From positions 196,691,192 through 196,755,191 of the forward strand of contig NC_039358.1 in NCBI RefSeq assembly GCF_003573695.1: a DNA stretch of 64,000 nucleotides, written 5' to 3'. The notes beneath the pieces are model-generated. The model had not been told where the DNA came from. It did not search any database and was given only the letters and a program-made list of their open reading frames with translations. Position numbers and translations under genes: made by a program. Positions 45,308-57,022 of this stretch are shown here, piece after piece (position 1 is the stretch's first letter; each line of letters opens with the position of its first letter). Source of the DNA: Papaver somniferum. Its lineage: Eukaryota; Streptophyta; Magnoliopsida; Ranunculales; Papaveraceae.

Positions 45308-47011
45308 CTACTGGATTATATACAAAAATTCACCATACACTAACAATCTAAAGAGTTGAGGATCAACCCAAAAGAGAAAGTGTAGAGGTTTCAACAACTT
45401 CACACATGAAAGAAAAGCACGTGAAACTGTGAAACCAAATGAGCTACCCCCAAACCTGGATTTTTCAACGGATAAAATTTTGGAAACAAAATCTCGCAGT
45501 TTTGGGGGTTCATCATGCACAATGTCTAGCTCGAAATGAACTGTGCTAGGGACGGGAAAACATGCTAATTCCAACTGTGGTTCCTCAAATGTATTATACT
45601 TAGAAGCAAAATAGTCCAAGAGGACTTGGGAATCACACAGTTCCAAACCTAGATTAGGGACTCTCAGAAAAGTCGGTTTGACAATATGGGTACAAACCAA
45701 ATCTAGGTTGGGTGGAAGGCCATCAGATTGTGACTTATGTAGGACGATAGGCACATCATTATTAATCAAATCAAAATCTCCTAAGTCTTCTACACGTGTC
45801 ACAACATGCTCACAATCATCAAACAAATTGGCAAGATCACAATCAGAGTCATCAACATCATCAACAAATTTATTCTCATGCATCGGCAAATCAGGAAAAA
45901 TATCACAATGTGACCTAGGTAGAGAATCAGACACATCAAATATATTTTCATGCATATTAGTGTCTACAGAAGATTCAACTATTCTTATGTCATGCTCATC
46001 TTCACAGAATAATTGTACGAATCCCATGTCAATATCAAAATCATACGAATTACAATGAGTATTAGAAAGAACAACATGCATGAAGGTCGAGGGCGAGAAG
46101 CCATATGTTATTGAACCAACAGGTTCCACAATATTTTCATGTTCTTCTAACATATCATCATAATCATCATAATCATCATCATGGTAGCATGCATATTGGT
46201 CCTCATTAACAGTGGTGGTGTCATTAGTCGATTCATGTTCCTCTAAATTAGGTTCATATTCAACATTATTTACATGAATGGGACTAAACACTTCATTAGG
46301 GACAACATACATTTCCTCATGAATTTCCTCCTTTTGTAGGTGAAGCAACATCTGATCTAAATATGCATGAATTCGTGATGTAGATCTATCATAGTCTTGC
46401 TTACTGAGTCTTAAAGCTTCTGTGGTGGAGTCTAAATTCATGGGAGTACAAAATTCTTCATGTTCAAATTGTGGTGAATGGTACATGTGTGCATGGTCAT
46501 TAGGGTTTACAAAATATTGATCGCAACCCTCAAAGGATTGATTATGGTCCCAATGACTACCATCCTCACAATTTATGGGCATTTCATACCTTGGATTTTC
46601 TCTAGATTGCCTAAAATTATGCAAAATATGACAATTCTCAACAGGGTGGTCTAAACTACCACATGCGGGACATGCATAGGTTTCAGGTTGCCTAAGAAAA
46701 TTAGATGTGACAGATTCCTCATGTGATTGCATTTCTAAAGCTGTGATTCGAGCTTCTATTTGATCGATCAGTGATGATTGTGTGAGTGAGGCACTAGCAA
46801 AATGTTCATTTTCACGTTGTGATGAATGATGCATGTGTGAATAGTTATTAGGGTTCATGTATTGAGGCTCGTGACTTTGAAAATGTCCATAATAATTCCT
46901 ATGACTATTGACATCATGGTCCGTGGAAGGTTCATAACGTGGCACATGCCCATAAGCAAGTTCTCTAAGAGTTTTATTTCCATCCCCAGGATCAGACCAA
47001 AATCCAGACAT
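45308..47011 (-). CDS. zinc-knuckle Gag-like protein, copy 2
   Basis: 567 codons from ATG at 47011. By eye it differs from copy 1 only by a three-residue insertion (extra YDD in the DDDYDD acidic run) and three substitutions: Gly to Arg in HDIGIVESS, Val to Phe in YNTVEEPQ, and Leu to Ile in ELDLVHD. The CCHC knuckle is unchanged. That two copies keep a 1.7 kb frame open shows the duplication is recent; it does not by itself prove selection. Promoter, PBS and polypurine tract are in place, so copy 2 is a complete repeat unit. Confidence 0.8.
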   Translation of the reverse strand: MSGFWSDPGDGNKTLRELAYGHVPRYEPSTDHDVNSHRNYYGHFQSHEPQYMNPNNYSHMHHSSQRENEHFASASLTQSSLIDQIEARITALEMQSHEESVTSNFLRQPETYACPACGSLDHPVENCHILHNFRQSRENPRYEMPINCEDGSHWDHNQSFEGCDQYFVNPNDHAHMYHSPQFEHEEFCTPMNLDSTTEALRLSKQDYDRSTSRIHAYLDQMLLHLQKEEIHEEMYVVPNEVFSPIHVNNVEYEPNLEEHESTNDTTTVNEDQYACYHDDDYDDYDDMLEEHENIVEPVGSITYGFSPSTFMHVVLSNTHCNSYDFDIDMGFVQLFCEDEHDIRIVESSVDTNMHENIFDVSDSLPRSHCDIFPDLPMHENKFVDDVDDSDCDLANLFDDCEHVVTRVEDLGDFDLINNDVPIVLHKSQSDGLPPNLDLVCTHIVKPTFLRVPNLGLELCDSQVLLDYFASKYNTFEEPQLELACFPVPSTVHFELDIVHDEPPKLRDFVSKILSVEKSRFGGSSFGFTVSRAFLSCVKLLKPLHFLFWVDPQLFRLLVYGEFLYIIQ

Positions 47012-47864
47012 GATTGGCTCAAAAGCTAAGTAACTATGTTACAAAGCCCAAAATTTGGTTTTTAATGGGTTTGGATTTTTGGGAAAAATTTGGTTTTGGT
47101 GGGAGACATTTTTTTGGTTTTTTTTTTTTAAATTTTGGGAGCAAGTTTGGTTTCAATGGGTTAAAGAAGAAAAAATTTGGTTGTTAAAATGGGAGCAAGT
47201 AAAATTTGGTTTTTGAATTGGGAGCAAAAATATATATATATTTTTTTTTTTTAAGAACAATAAAATGAAGAAAATAAAATTTGGTTTTTGAAATGGGAGC
47301 ACGCCCACTGTTGGTTTTGTGTTTTCTGTGGCTCAGCTGGTTTGAAAACGTTTGGTGAAACTGAGTCCAAAATCTCGGCCTAGAATTTGGGTACTCGGCC
47401 CACTAACGAGTTAACCTAGCGTGATCGGTTACAAGCTCAGCTGGGTTTAAAAACCCAGAATACAAAATACAAGTCCAATTTAAACAAGCCCACAAAATTT
47501 AAATACACAAGCCCATAATCAATGTAAACAAACAAGCCCACAAATAAATTATTACAAACCCAACAGAAAATAAGAGAAGCCCAAAAATTGGCTTTAATAT
47601 TACAAGCCCACAATTAAAAATTGGAAGCCCACAATTCGGGTTCTCTTAAATGGGTTACCTTTTAAGCACAGCCCAGTTGCTCTGATATTGTTGCAAAAAC
47701 CCAGTTGGGCTTTGGTTCTTTTCCTTGGTGGCGTCCCAGCAGAGGAAAAACAGGTTCAGAACAGCAGGTCCAACAGCAAATGAAGTGAAGCAGATGCAGA
47801 TGCAAACGCTATGCAGTGAAATGCAAAAATAGCTAATAAAACTACTAGAGAAACACAACATCAA

Positions 47865-47882
47865 TCCCCGGCAGCGGCGCCA
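47865..47882 (-). other. primer-binding site, interior 2
   Basis: Identical to the site at 41305-41322. Confidence 0.88.
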
Positions 47883-47888
47883 AAAACT

Positions 47889-50441
47889 TGGTGGACCCGG
47901 GAAAGCGTGAAAATTAAGCGTAATAAAAACGGGCCTACAGTAATACCGCAAGTGCACGGTCGTCGGTTGTAGCTCGTGCAAGTACGGGTCGATCCACAGA
48001 GACTGGGTGTGTTTTGTAGTTTCTAACTATTTTGGGTTTCTAAATTGCTAATGGGCTTTGAGTACCAAAGGGTCTTGAATATCAATGGGCTTTGAATAAC
48101 TTTGAAGCTTTTGCTTTCACAATAAGAGCAAGATGGGCTTTGATTAACTGTGAAGCAGTTTGGGCTTTTGGTCTTTTGAATTGCACTGGGCCTTGGGCTA
48201 ACAGTGACTGTGAATTGGGCTCAATGTCTTTTGATGTGAACTGGGCTTGGTAACAGTGAACTGGGCCTTAGCTTTTTGGAGTGAACTGAGCCTTGGGCTC
48301 AGTTGGATGGGCCTTTAGATTAGCTAGGCTTTAGGTCTTAACCTGAACTGTGGTCTTTAGCTGAGCCAAGCTCAGTTGCAGCAGCAGCAGTGGCTTCAGC
48401 AGCAGCAGAAGCAGGAGAACAAGGCAGCAGAGCACTAGGCAGTGAATGCAGTAACAAGAACAGGAGAAACAAAAGAGAAGAAAGAGCAAATAGTGGCAGT
48501 GGAGAGTGATAGTGAAGAAAAGCAAAGGAAATGGCAGTGTAATAAACCAAGGCCTAAGCCAAGGGCAATGACAGTGAGCAAATAAGAATAACAGAACAGA
48601 GAAACAACACAACTGGGTTATGAATCCACCCTGTGACCTAGCCAGATAGTATAGTTCTAGGTTGAATCCTTAATGGAACTAAGTGACAGTTAAGGCCAAC
48701 TTAAGATCCTAAGCATACAAAAAGGGAATAGCAAGATAAACAGCTTGCTCAACTGATGTGCTCCTAGTATTGACTGTCTTTTGACAGTACAATCAATCAC
48801 AAGCACTAGTGAGCACTGAATTCTCCCATTGCTCAATCAAATCAGTGCACTAAGGCTTCTAACCTAACATTCCACTACCTAACAGTCCACTAAAGCTTCA
48901 TCTGAGCCTCAGCTAATGAGAACATGAGAGAACAGATGGAACAACACATGATTAAAAGGAACAACACAAAAACATCACATTAACAACAACAACAACAACA
49001 GGATATTAAAACAGGGAACATTACACAAAAACAGGGAACATCACATTAACAACAGGGAACATTACACAAAACAGAACATGAATATATGCAGAACATCAAA
49101 GTTCTGGACACTGGCTATTCCAGCATAAGCCAATTTCACACCCACAGTCCCCTATTTATACATACAATGGAAATCCCAAAAAATCCCCAATTAACAGCAA
49201 AATTAGGGTTTGTAAAAAAAATACAATTAAACCCAAAATTGGTTCACCTAACCTTCTGATAACAACCCAATCAACCAACCCATGCTTCAATTAGACGTAC
49301 AATCATGTTCCCCCAATTATCCCCAAATTATGAAATTAGGGTTTATAAGAAATAGAAATTAGGTTTACCTAATCACTGCAAACTCTTGATAGCTCTCACC
49401 CATGCTTCCTTACGGTCTTCTGATGCTTCCCACGCCTCCAATTGATCTATATCATCAACTAATTTCACCAACTCACTCCTAGGGTTCAGAGGTGAGAGAA
49501 TATGCGAAATTAGTTGTATGAGAGAGATTAGAACGTGATATAGGTGATGGGTCGAGTGTGTATGATGATTTGAGAAGAGATGGTGGTGGTTGTGGTGGTT
49601 GAGAAGGAGTTGGTGGCGGAGCAGGTGGTGGTCGTGGAGTTGCAGAGGAGAAGAAAGGGGGAGAAGAAGGAGAAGCTGATAGTTTTAGGGTTAGGGTGTG
49701 TTTGGGTTAGGGTATAGGTATTGGGTACTCGGGTGTTGAGCGGCTTCATCAAATTTTGATGTTCTGTGACTCTGAGCTGCGGGATGCGAAGATGGTTGGT
49801 AGATCTAACGGTGAGATGAGATATGAATCGATGCAACCGTTGGATTTTGAAACACAAGAAGTCAACGGTGTTAGATGATGTTAGGTACTGTAGTGTAGAT
49901 CGGGAGTATCTAGTTTTGATGCACAAGCCTAGAAGCGATCGTTGGATTCAACTACAATCTAATCTGAAGGCTTGGAATTTAGGCGCTGTGGTGTTTGGCA
50001 GAGACTTCAGATTTTGATGCTCTATGAATGAGCGACCGTAGGATGATGAGTTGGATCCAATCTGACGGCTGAGAATGGAGGCGGTTTTGGTTATAGAAAA
50101 TGGGTTTGGGTAAGGGTTTTGGGCCTTGGGTATGCCAAGCCCATATCTTCTTTAAGACAATTCTTCCTTCTTGAGCCCATTCTAGCTTTTGGCTTATGCG
50201 CACCATTCTTCGCGGCTTCCTTGTGTAATTCCTCCGGCTTTTCACTACTTTTCTGCTCTTTTCGCTCCGCAATTCATCCAAACTTTATTTACACCTAAAA
50301 ATGCAAAATTAATAATAAAAATATTTATTCTTGAAAACAATGAAAATACAGAATATGGGATAAAATGTAGAATTAATGCACAAAAGATGAGTTAAATGCC
50401 AACAAAAAGGGATAAATATATACATTATTTGGCACTCATCA
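47889..50441 (-). repeat. array LTR C
   Basis: 2553 bases. It shares GAACGTGATA (near 49532) and CTTCTGATGC (near 49417) with D rather than with A and B, but TGGCTTCAGCAGCA with A. From about 50150 to its end it has many one-base deletions relative to the other copies. Confidence 0.93.
49149..49162 (-). promoter_or_regulatory. LTR C TATA box
   Basis: TGTATAAATAGGGG on the minus strand, placed to transcribe interior 2. Confidence 0.6.
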
Positions 50442-50456
50442 AATACCCCCAAACCT
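50442..50456 (-). other. polypurine tract, interior 3
   Basis: Same sequence and position as at 37331 and 43866. Confidence 0.7.
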
Positions 50457-51103
50457 GAATTTTACTTGTCCTCAAGTAAAACAAAACTAAGGAAATCCTA
50501 CTATACCACTGTCGCTGGTCTCTCGAATGCATTTAGCGTATGCACTAAGCCTTTTAAACCACTAAGTGTCCCTAGTGGACGAGTTGAAGTCTCGTGAAGG
50601 TTTGCTTAGAACGTACCTACAAAGTTCTAGGTCAAAATATAAGCTCAGATTCCATCAAATGTGACATGTGCAAGTCAGTTTAAGCTCACAGCAAAATGGA
50701 GATGTCAATCTAGCTATCAAGGCACAATCCTAGCACTGATAACAAAAAAGACATGTGATAAGAGTGTAAAGTGTATCTACACATGTGTAAAGAAAGATCT
50801 GAAGTTATGACTACTAATCACCAAGAGATAGTTTCTCAGGCTAAGAACCAAGGTCGAAATCTAGCTAGCTGTCCGGACTTTACGAGAATTGTGAATGAGT
50901 TGGAGGTATTTCACAATTACTCGCGTTGTACATCAATGGCATACACCCTCCTTGCTTATTACAATGAAACAACAAAATGACTATTTACATGACTCTTATT
51001 TACATTGACTACTCTCTTTTATTTTTGGAACAAGAGAGATGGAATTGATAAATACTTGATTTTTTTGTATTTTTCTGATATTTTTTTTTCTGATATATAC
51101 ATC

Positions 51104-51104
<1 letters not shown>

Positions 51105-51144
<40 letters not shown>
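51105..51144 (-). repeat. 40-base poly(A) (minus strand), interior 3
   Basis: Homopolymer equivalent to 37999-38036; the longest of the three. Confidence 0.85.
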
Positions 51145-51882
51145 CAAGAACTTGAAATTGATTTTTACATATGGTAGCTTTTGATACATAACAAAAGAAA
51201 CAAAAATTACATGACACTTTGCAAGAGGTAGCCCTTTTTGATGCACCCAGTTAAATTCGATGGTTGTCTTTCTTAATGTAACCTCCACCTTCTATCCCAA
51301 CCAACCAAAGAACAAGCTAGTCAAGTTTCGTTCAGTATTCTAAAGTGATTGGCAATCGTAACTTCCTATCAAACACCTTGAAGATCGAGGCTATACATGT
51401 ATTGGTAGATCGTGCGCGTGCAAATTTCTTATCACTATGTGAATTGTGCTAGAATCAGGGTGCCTAAATATCTAGACTAAGACTCCTAATAATTACATAT
51501 TTGCACAAGAGTCAACATTTCAAGGTAAATGAGCTCCATTTTTATGATTTTTTAATTTTTTAATTTTTTATTTTGATTTTTCAATTTTTTTCAAAAAGAA
51601 GGAGTTTTGTTTTCAATTATGGCATATTATCGTGGTATCTACTCTATACCCCCAAACCTAAACTAAACATTGTCCTCAATGTTTCAAAATATGACAAAAT
51701 TATAATACAACATATGAAAGGATCATGTTGAGTAGAGAAAAAGGAAAGAAATACCCGATTTCGGCGAAAGCAATATTAGAACTCCGTTATTCAAGGCAAG
51801 AATCCAACATATGTCAGCCGAGATCATATTGGATTAGCAAAATATATACAAAAGGAACAAAAGGGTTTTTAAGAAATTTTAT

Positions 51883-53547
51883 CTACTGGATTATATACAA
51901 AAATTCACCATACACTAACAATCTAAAGAGTTGAGGATCAACCCAAAAGACAAAGTGTAGAGGTTTCAACAACTTCACACAATAAGAAAGCACGTGAAGC
52001 TGTGAAACAAATGAGCTACCCCCAAACCTGGATTTTCAACGATAAATTTTGGAAACAAAATCTCGCAGTTTTGGGGGTTCATCATGCACAAGGTCTAGCT
52101 CGAAATGAACTGTGCTAGGGACGGGCAAACATGCTAATTCCAACTGTGGTTCCTCAAATGTATTATACTTAGAAGCAAAATAGTCCAAGAGGACTTGGGA
52201 CACACAGTTCCAAACCTAGATTAGGGACTCTCAGAAAAGTCGGTTTGACAATATGGGTACAAACCAAATCTAGGTTGGGTGGAAGGCCATCAGATTGTGA
52301 CTTATGTAGGACGATAGGCACATCATTATAATCAATCAAATCTCCTAAGTCTTCTACACGTGTCACAACATGCTCACAATCATCAAACAAATTGGCAAGA
52401 TCACAATCAGAGTCATCAACATCATCAACAAATTTATTCTCATGCATCGGCAAATCAGGAGAAATATCACAATGTGACCTAGGTAGAGAATCAGACACAT
52501 CAAATATATTTTCATGCATATTAGTGTCTACAGAAGATTCAACTATTCCTATGTCATGCTCATCTTCACAGAATAATTGTACGAATCCCATGTCAATATC
52601 AAAATCATATGAATTACAATGAGTATTAGAAAGAACAACATGCATGAAGGTCGAGGGCGAGAAGCCATATGTTTTGAACCAACAGGTTCCACAATATTTT
52701 CATGTTCTTCTAACATATCATCATAATCATCATCATGGTAGCATGCATATTGGTCCTCATTAACAGTGGTGGTGTCATTAGTCGATTCATGTTCCTCTAA
52801 ATTAGGTTCATATTCAACATTATTTACATGAATGGGACTAGACACTTCATTAGGGACAACATACATTTCCTCATGAATTTCCTCCTTTTGTAGGTGAAGC
52901 AAAATCTGATCTAAATATGCATGAATTCGTGATGTAGATCTATCATAGTCTTGCTGAGTCTTAAAGCTTCTGTGGTGGAGTCTAAATTCATGGGAGTACA
53001 AAATTCTTCATGTTCAAATTGTGGTGAATGGTACATGTGTGCATGGTCATTAGGGTTTACAAAATATTGATCGCAACCCTCAAAGGATTGATTATGGTCC
53101 CAATGACTACCATTCTCACAATTTATGGGCATTTCATACCTTGGATTTTCTCTAGATTGCCTAAAATTATGCAAAATATGACAATTCTCAACAGGGTGGT
53201 CTAAACTACCACATGCGGGACATGCATAGATTTCAGGTTGCCTAAGAAAATTAGATGTGACAGATTCCTCATGTGATTGCATTTCTAAAGCTGTGATTCG
53301 AGCTTCTATTTGATCCAGTGATGATTGTGTGAGTGAGGCACTAGCAAATGTTCATTTTCACGTTGCGATGAATGATGCATGTGAATAGTCATTAGGGTTC
53401 ATGTATTGCGGCTCGGGACTTTGAAAATGTCCATAATAATTCCTATGACTATTGACATCATGGTCCGTGGAAGGTTCATAACGTGAATGCCCATAAGCAA
53501 GTTCTCTAAGAGTTTTTTCCATCCCCAGCAGACCAAAATCCAGACAT
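51883..53547 (-). pseudogene. zinc-knuckle Gag-like protein, copy 3, frameshifted
   Basis: Aligns with copies 1 and 2 from the ATG at 53547 to the stop at 51883, but is broken into at least four frames by small deletions: near 53515-53530 and 53485 (N-terminus), 53345, 52950 (four bases lost), 52672, 52330 and 52198. Substitutions are few compared with these deletions. The CCHC knuckle region (about 53205) is still readable. Either it has decayed or this segment of the assembly carries uncorrected deletion errors (see findings). Confidence 0.8.
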
Positions 53548-54343
53548 GATTGGCTCAAAAGCTAAGTAACTATGTTACAAAGCCAAATTTGGTTTTTAAT
53601 GGGTTTGGATTTTTGGGAAAAATTTGGTTTTGGTGGGAGACATTTTTTTGGTTTTTTTAAAATTTTGGGAGCAAGTTTGGTTTTAATGGGTAAAGAAAAA
53701 AAATTTGGTTGTTAAAATGGGAGCAAGTAAAATTTGGTTTTTGAATGGGAGCAAAATAATTTTTTTTTTTTTTTTTTTTAAGAAAAAAAAGAAATAAAAT
53801 TTGGTTTTTGAATGGGAGCAAGCCCACTGTTGGTTTTGTGTTTGCTTGGCTCAGCTGGTTTGAAAACGTTTGGTGAAACTGAGTCCAAAATCTCGGCCTA
53901 GAATTTGGGTACTCGGCCCACTAACGAGTTAACCTAGCGTGATCGGTTACAAGCTCAGCTGGGTTTAAAAACCCAGAATACAAAATACAAGTCCAAATTA
54001 AACAAGCTCACAAAAATTAAATACAAGCCCAAAATTAAACAAACAAGCCCACAAATAAATTATTACAAACCCAACAGAAAATAAAGAAGCCCAAAAATTG
54101 GCTTTAATATTACAAGCCCACAATTAAAAATTGGAAGCCCACAATTCGGGTTCTCTTAAATGGGTTACCTTTTAAGCACAGCCCAGTTGCTTTGGTTCTT
54201 TTCCTTGGTGGCGTCCCAGCAGAGGAAAAACAGGTTCAGAACAGCAGGTCCAACAGCAAATGAAGTGAAGCAGATGCAGATGCAAATGCTATGCAGTGAA
54301 ATGCAAAAATAGCTAATAAAACTACAGAGAAACACAACACCAA

Positions 54344-54361
54344 TCCCCGGCAGCGGCGCCA
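54344..54361 (-). other. primer-binding site, interior 3
   Basis: Identical to the sites at 41305 and 47865; the outermost 5' PBS of the array. Confidence 0.88.
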
Positions 54362-54367
54362 AAAACT

Positions 54368-56974
54368 TGGTGGACCCGGAAAGCGTGAAAATTAAGCGTA
54401 ATAAAAACGGGCCTACAGTAATACCGCAAGTGCACGGTCGTCGGTTGTAGCTCGTGCAAGTACGGGTCGATCCACAGAGACTGGGTGTGTTTTGTAGTTT
54501 CTAACTATTTTGGGTTTCTAAATTGCTAATGGGCTTTGAGTACCAAAGGGTCTTGAATATCAATGGGCTTTGAATAACTTTGAAGCTTTTGCTTTCACAA
54601 TAAGAGCAACATGGGCTTTGATTAACTGTGAAGCAGTTTGGGCTTTTGGTCTTTTGAATTGCACTGGGCCTTGGGCTAACAGTGACTGTGAATTGGGCTC
54701 AATGTCTTTTGATGTGAACTGGGCTTGGTAACAGTGAACTGGGCCTTAGCTTTTTGGAGTGAACTGAGCCTTGGGCTCAGTTGGCTGGGCCTTTAGATTA
54801 GCTAGGCTTTAGGTCTTAACCTGAACTGTGGTCTTTAGCTGAGCCAAGCTCAGTTGCAGCAGCAGAGCAGAAGCAGTAGAGTGGGAGGAATTAAGGAGAA
54901 GAAGAAAGAGCAGTGAGAAGTAAAAGACAAGAGAGAAAACAGGCAGCAGCAGCACTAGGCATGAATGCAGAACAAGAAACAAAAGAATAAGTAAAAGAAA
55001 CAGGAGAAACAAAAGAGAAGAAAGAGCAAATGTGGCAGTGGAGTTGATAGTGAAGAAAAGCAAAGGAAATGGCAGTTTAATAAACCAAGGCCTAAGCCAA
55101 GGGCAATGGCAGTGAGCAATAAGAATAACAGAACAGAGAAACAACACAACTGGGTTATGAATCCACCCTGTGACCTAGCCAGATAGTATAGTTCTAGGTT
55201 GAATCCTTAATGGAACTAAGTGACAGTTAAGGCCAACTTAAGATCCTAAGCATACAAAAAGGGAATAGCAAGATAAACAGCTTGCTCAACTGATGTGCTC
55301 CTAGTATTGACTGTCTTTTGACAGTACAATCAATCACAAGCACTAGTGAGCACTGAATTCTCCCATTGCTCAATCAAATCAGTGCACTAAGGCTTCTAAC
55401 CTAACATTCCACTACCTAACAGTCCACTAAAGCTTCATCTGAGCCTCAGCTAATGAGAACATGAGAGAACAGATGGAACAACACATGATTAACAGGAACA
55501 ACACAAAAACATCACATTAACAACAACAACAACAGGATATTAAAACAGGGAACATTACAACACAAAAACAGGGAACATCACATTAACAACAGGGAACATT
55601 ACACAAAACAGAACATGAATATATGCAGAACATCAAAGTTCTGGACACTGGCTATTCCAGCATAAGCCAATTTCACACCCACAGTCCCCTATTTATACAA
55701 TGGAAATCCCAAAAAATCCCCAATTAACAGCAAAATTAGGGTTTGTAAAAAAAATACAATTAAACCCAAAATTGGTTCACCTAACCTTCTGATAACAACC
55801 CAATCAACCAACCCATGCTTCAATTAGACGTACAATCATGTTCCCCCAATTATCCCCAAATTATGAAATTAGGGTTTATAAGAAATAGAAATTAGGTTTA
55901 CCTAATCACTGCAAACTCTTGATAGCTCTCACCCATGCTTCCTTACGGTCTTCTGATGCTTCCCACGCCTCCATTGATCTATAATCAACTAATTTCACCA
56001 ACTCACTCCTAGGGTTCAGAGGTGAGAGAATAGGCGAAATTAGTTGTATAGAGAGATTAGAACGTGATATAGGTGATGGGTCGAGTGTGTATGATGATTT
56101 GAGAAGATGGTGGTGGTTGTGGTGGTTGAGAAGGAGTTGGTGGCGGAGCAGGTGGTGGTCGTGGAGTTGCAGAGGAGAAGAAAGGGGGAGAAGAAGGAGA
56201 AGCCGATAGTTTTAGGGTTAGGGTGTGTTTGGGTTAGGGTATAGGTATTGGGTACTCGGGTGTTGAGCGGCTTCATCAAATTTTGATGTTCTGTGACTCT
56301 GAGCTGCGGATGCAAAAATGGTTGGTAGATCTAACGGTGAGATAGAGATGAATCGATGCAACCGTTGGATTTTGAAACACAACGAAGTCAACGGTGTTAG
56401 ATGATGTTAGGTACTGTAGTGTAGATCGGGAGTATCTAGTTTTGATGCACAGGCCTAGAAGCGATCGTTGGATTCAACTACAATCTAATCTGAAGGCTTG
56501 GAATTTAGGCGCTGTGGTGTTTGGCAGAGACTTCAGATTTTGATGCTCTATGAATGAGCGACCGTAGGATGATGAGTTGGATCCAATCTGACGGCTGAGA
56601 ATGGAGGCGGTTTTGGTTATAGAAAATGGGTTTGGGTAAGGGTTTTGGGCCTTGGGTATGCCAAGCCCATATCTTCTTTAAGAGCAATTCTTCCTTCTTG
56701 AGCCCATTTCTAGTCTTTTGGGCTTATGCGCACCATTCTTCGCGGCTTCCTTGTGTAATTCCTCCCGGCTTTTCACTACTTTTCTGCTCTTTTCGTTCCG
56801 CAATTCATCCAAACTTTATTTACAACCTAAAAATGCAAAATTAATTAATAAAAATATTTATTCTTGAAAACAATGAAAATACAGAATATGGGATAAAATG
56901 TAGAATTAATGCACAAAAGATGAGTTAAATGCCAACAAAAAGGGATAAATATATACATTATTTGGCACTCATCA
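54368..56974 (-). repeat. array LTR D (5'-most)
   Basis: 2607 bases, the longest. Around 54860-55010 it carries extra GA-rich sequence absent from A-C, and there are several small deletions near 56040-56350. It ends at the right ACTTG target repeat. Confidence 0.93.
55686..55699 (-). promoter_or_regulatory. LTR D TATA box
   Basis: TGTATAAATAGGGG on the minus strand; promoter position for interior 3 and, by read-through, the whole array. Confidence 0.6.
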
Positions 56975-56979
56975 ACTTG

Positions 56980-57022
56980 TAGTATTTTATTGTGGGTTTT
57001 CTGAGCCTACCAAGTTTTTGGC
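56980..57022 (+). mobile_element. end of the interrupted older LTR plus PBS start
   Basis: Continues the LTR left of 34774 (the original junction is GTGCACTTG joined to TAGTATTTTATTG). The LTR ends GAGCCTACCA at 57012; AGTTTT and TGGC follow, and then the sequence leaves the expected PBS. Confidence 0.55.

Larger units (their letters stand above)
34774..56974 (-). mobile_element. tandem LTR-retrotransposon array: 4 LTRs, 3 interiors
   Basis: LTRs at 34774-37330, 41329-43865, 47889-50441 and 54368-56974 alternate with interiors 37331-41328, 43866-47888 and 50442-54367. Each LTR starts TGGTGGACCC and ends CACTCATCA on the plus strand. A PBS complement lies left of LTRs 2-4, and a polypurine complement right of LTRs 1-3, exactly as for a minus-strand array. 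The whole block is bounded by one 5-bp TSD, ACTTG (34769-34773 and 56975-56979), and no TSD is seen inside. No RT, RNase H, integrase or protease is seen. Unequal recombination between LTRs of one insertion is the simplest origin. Confidence 0.95.
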
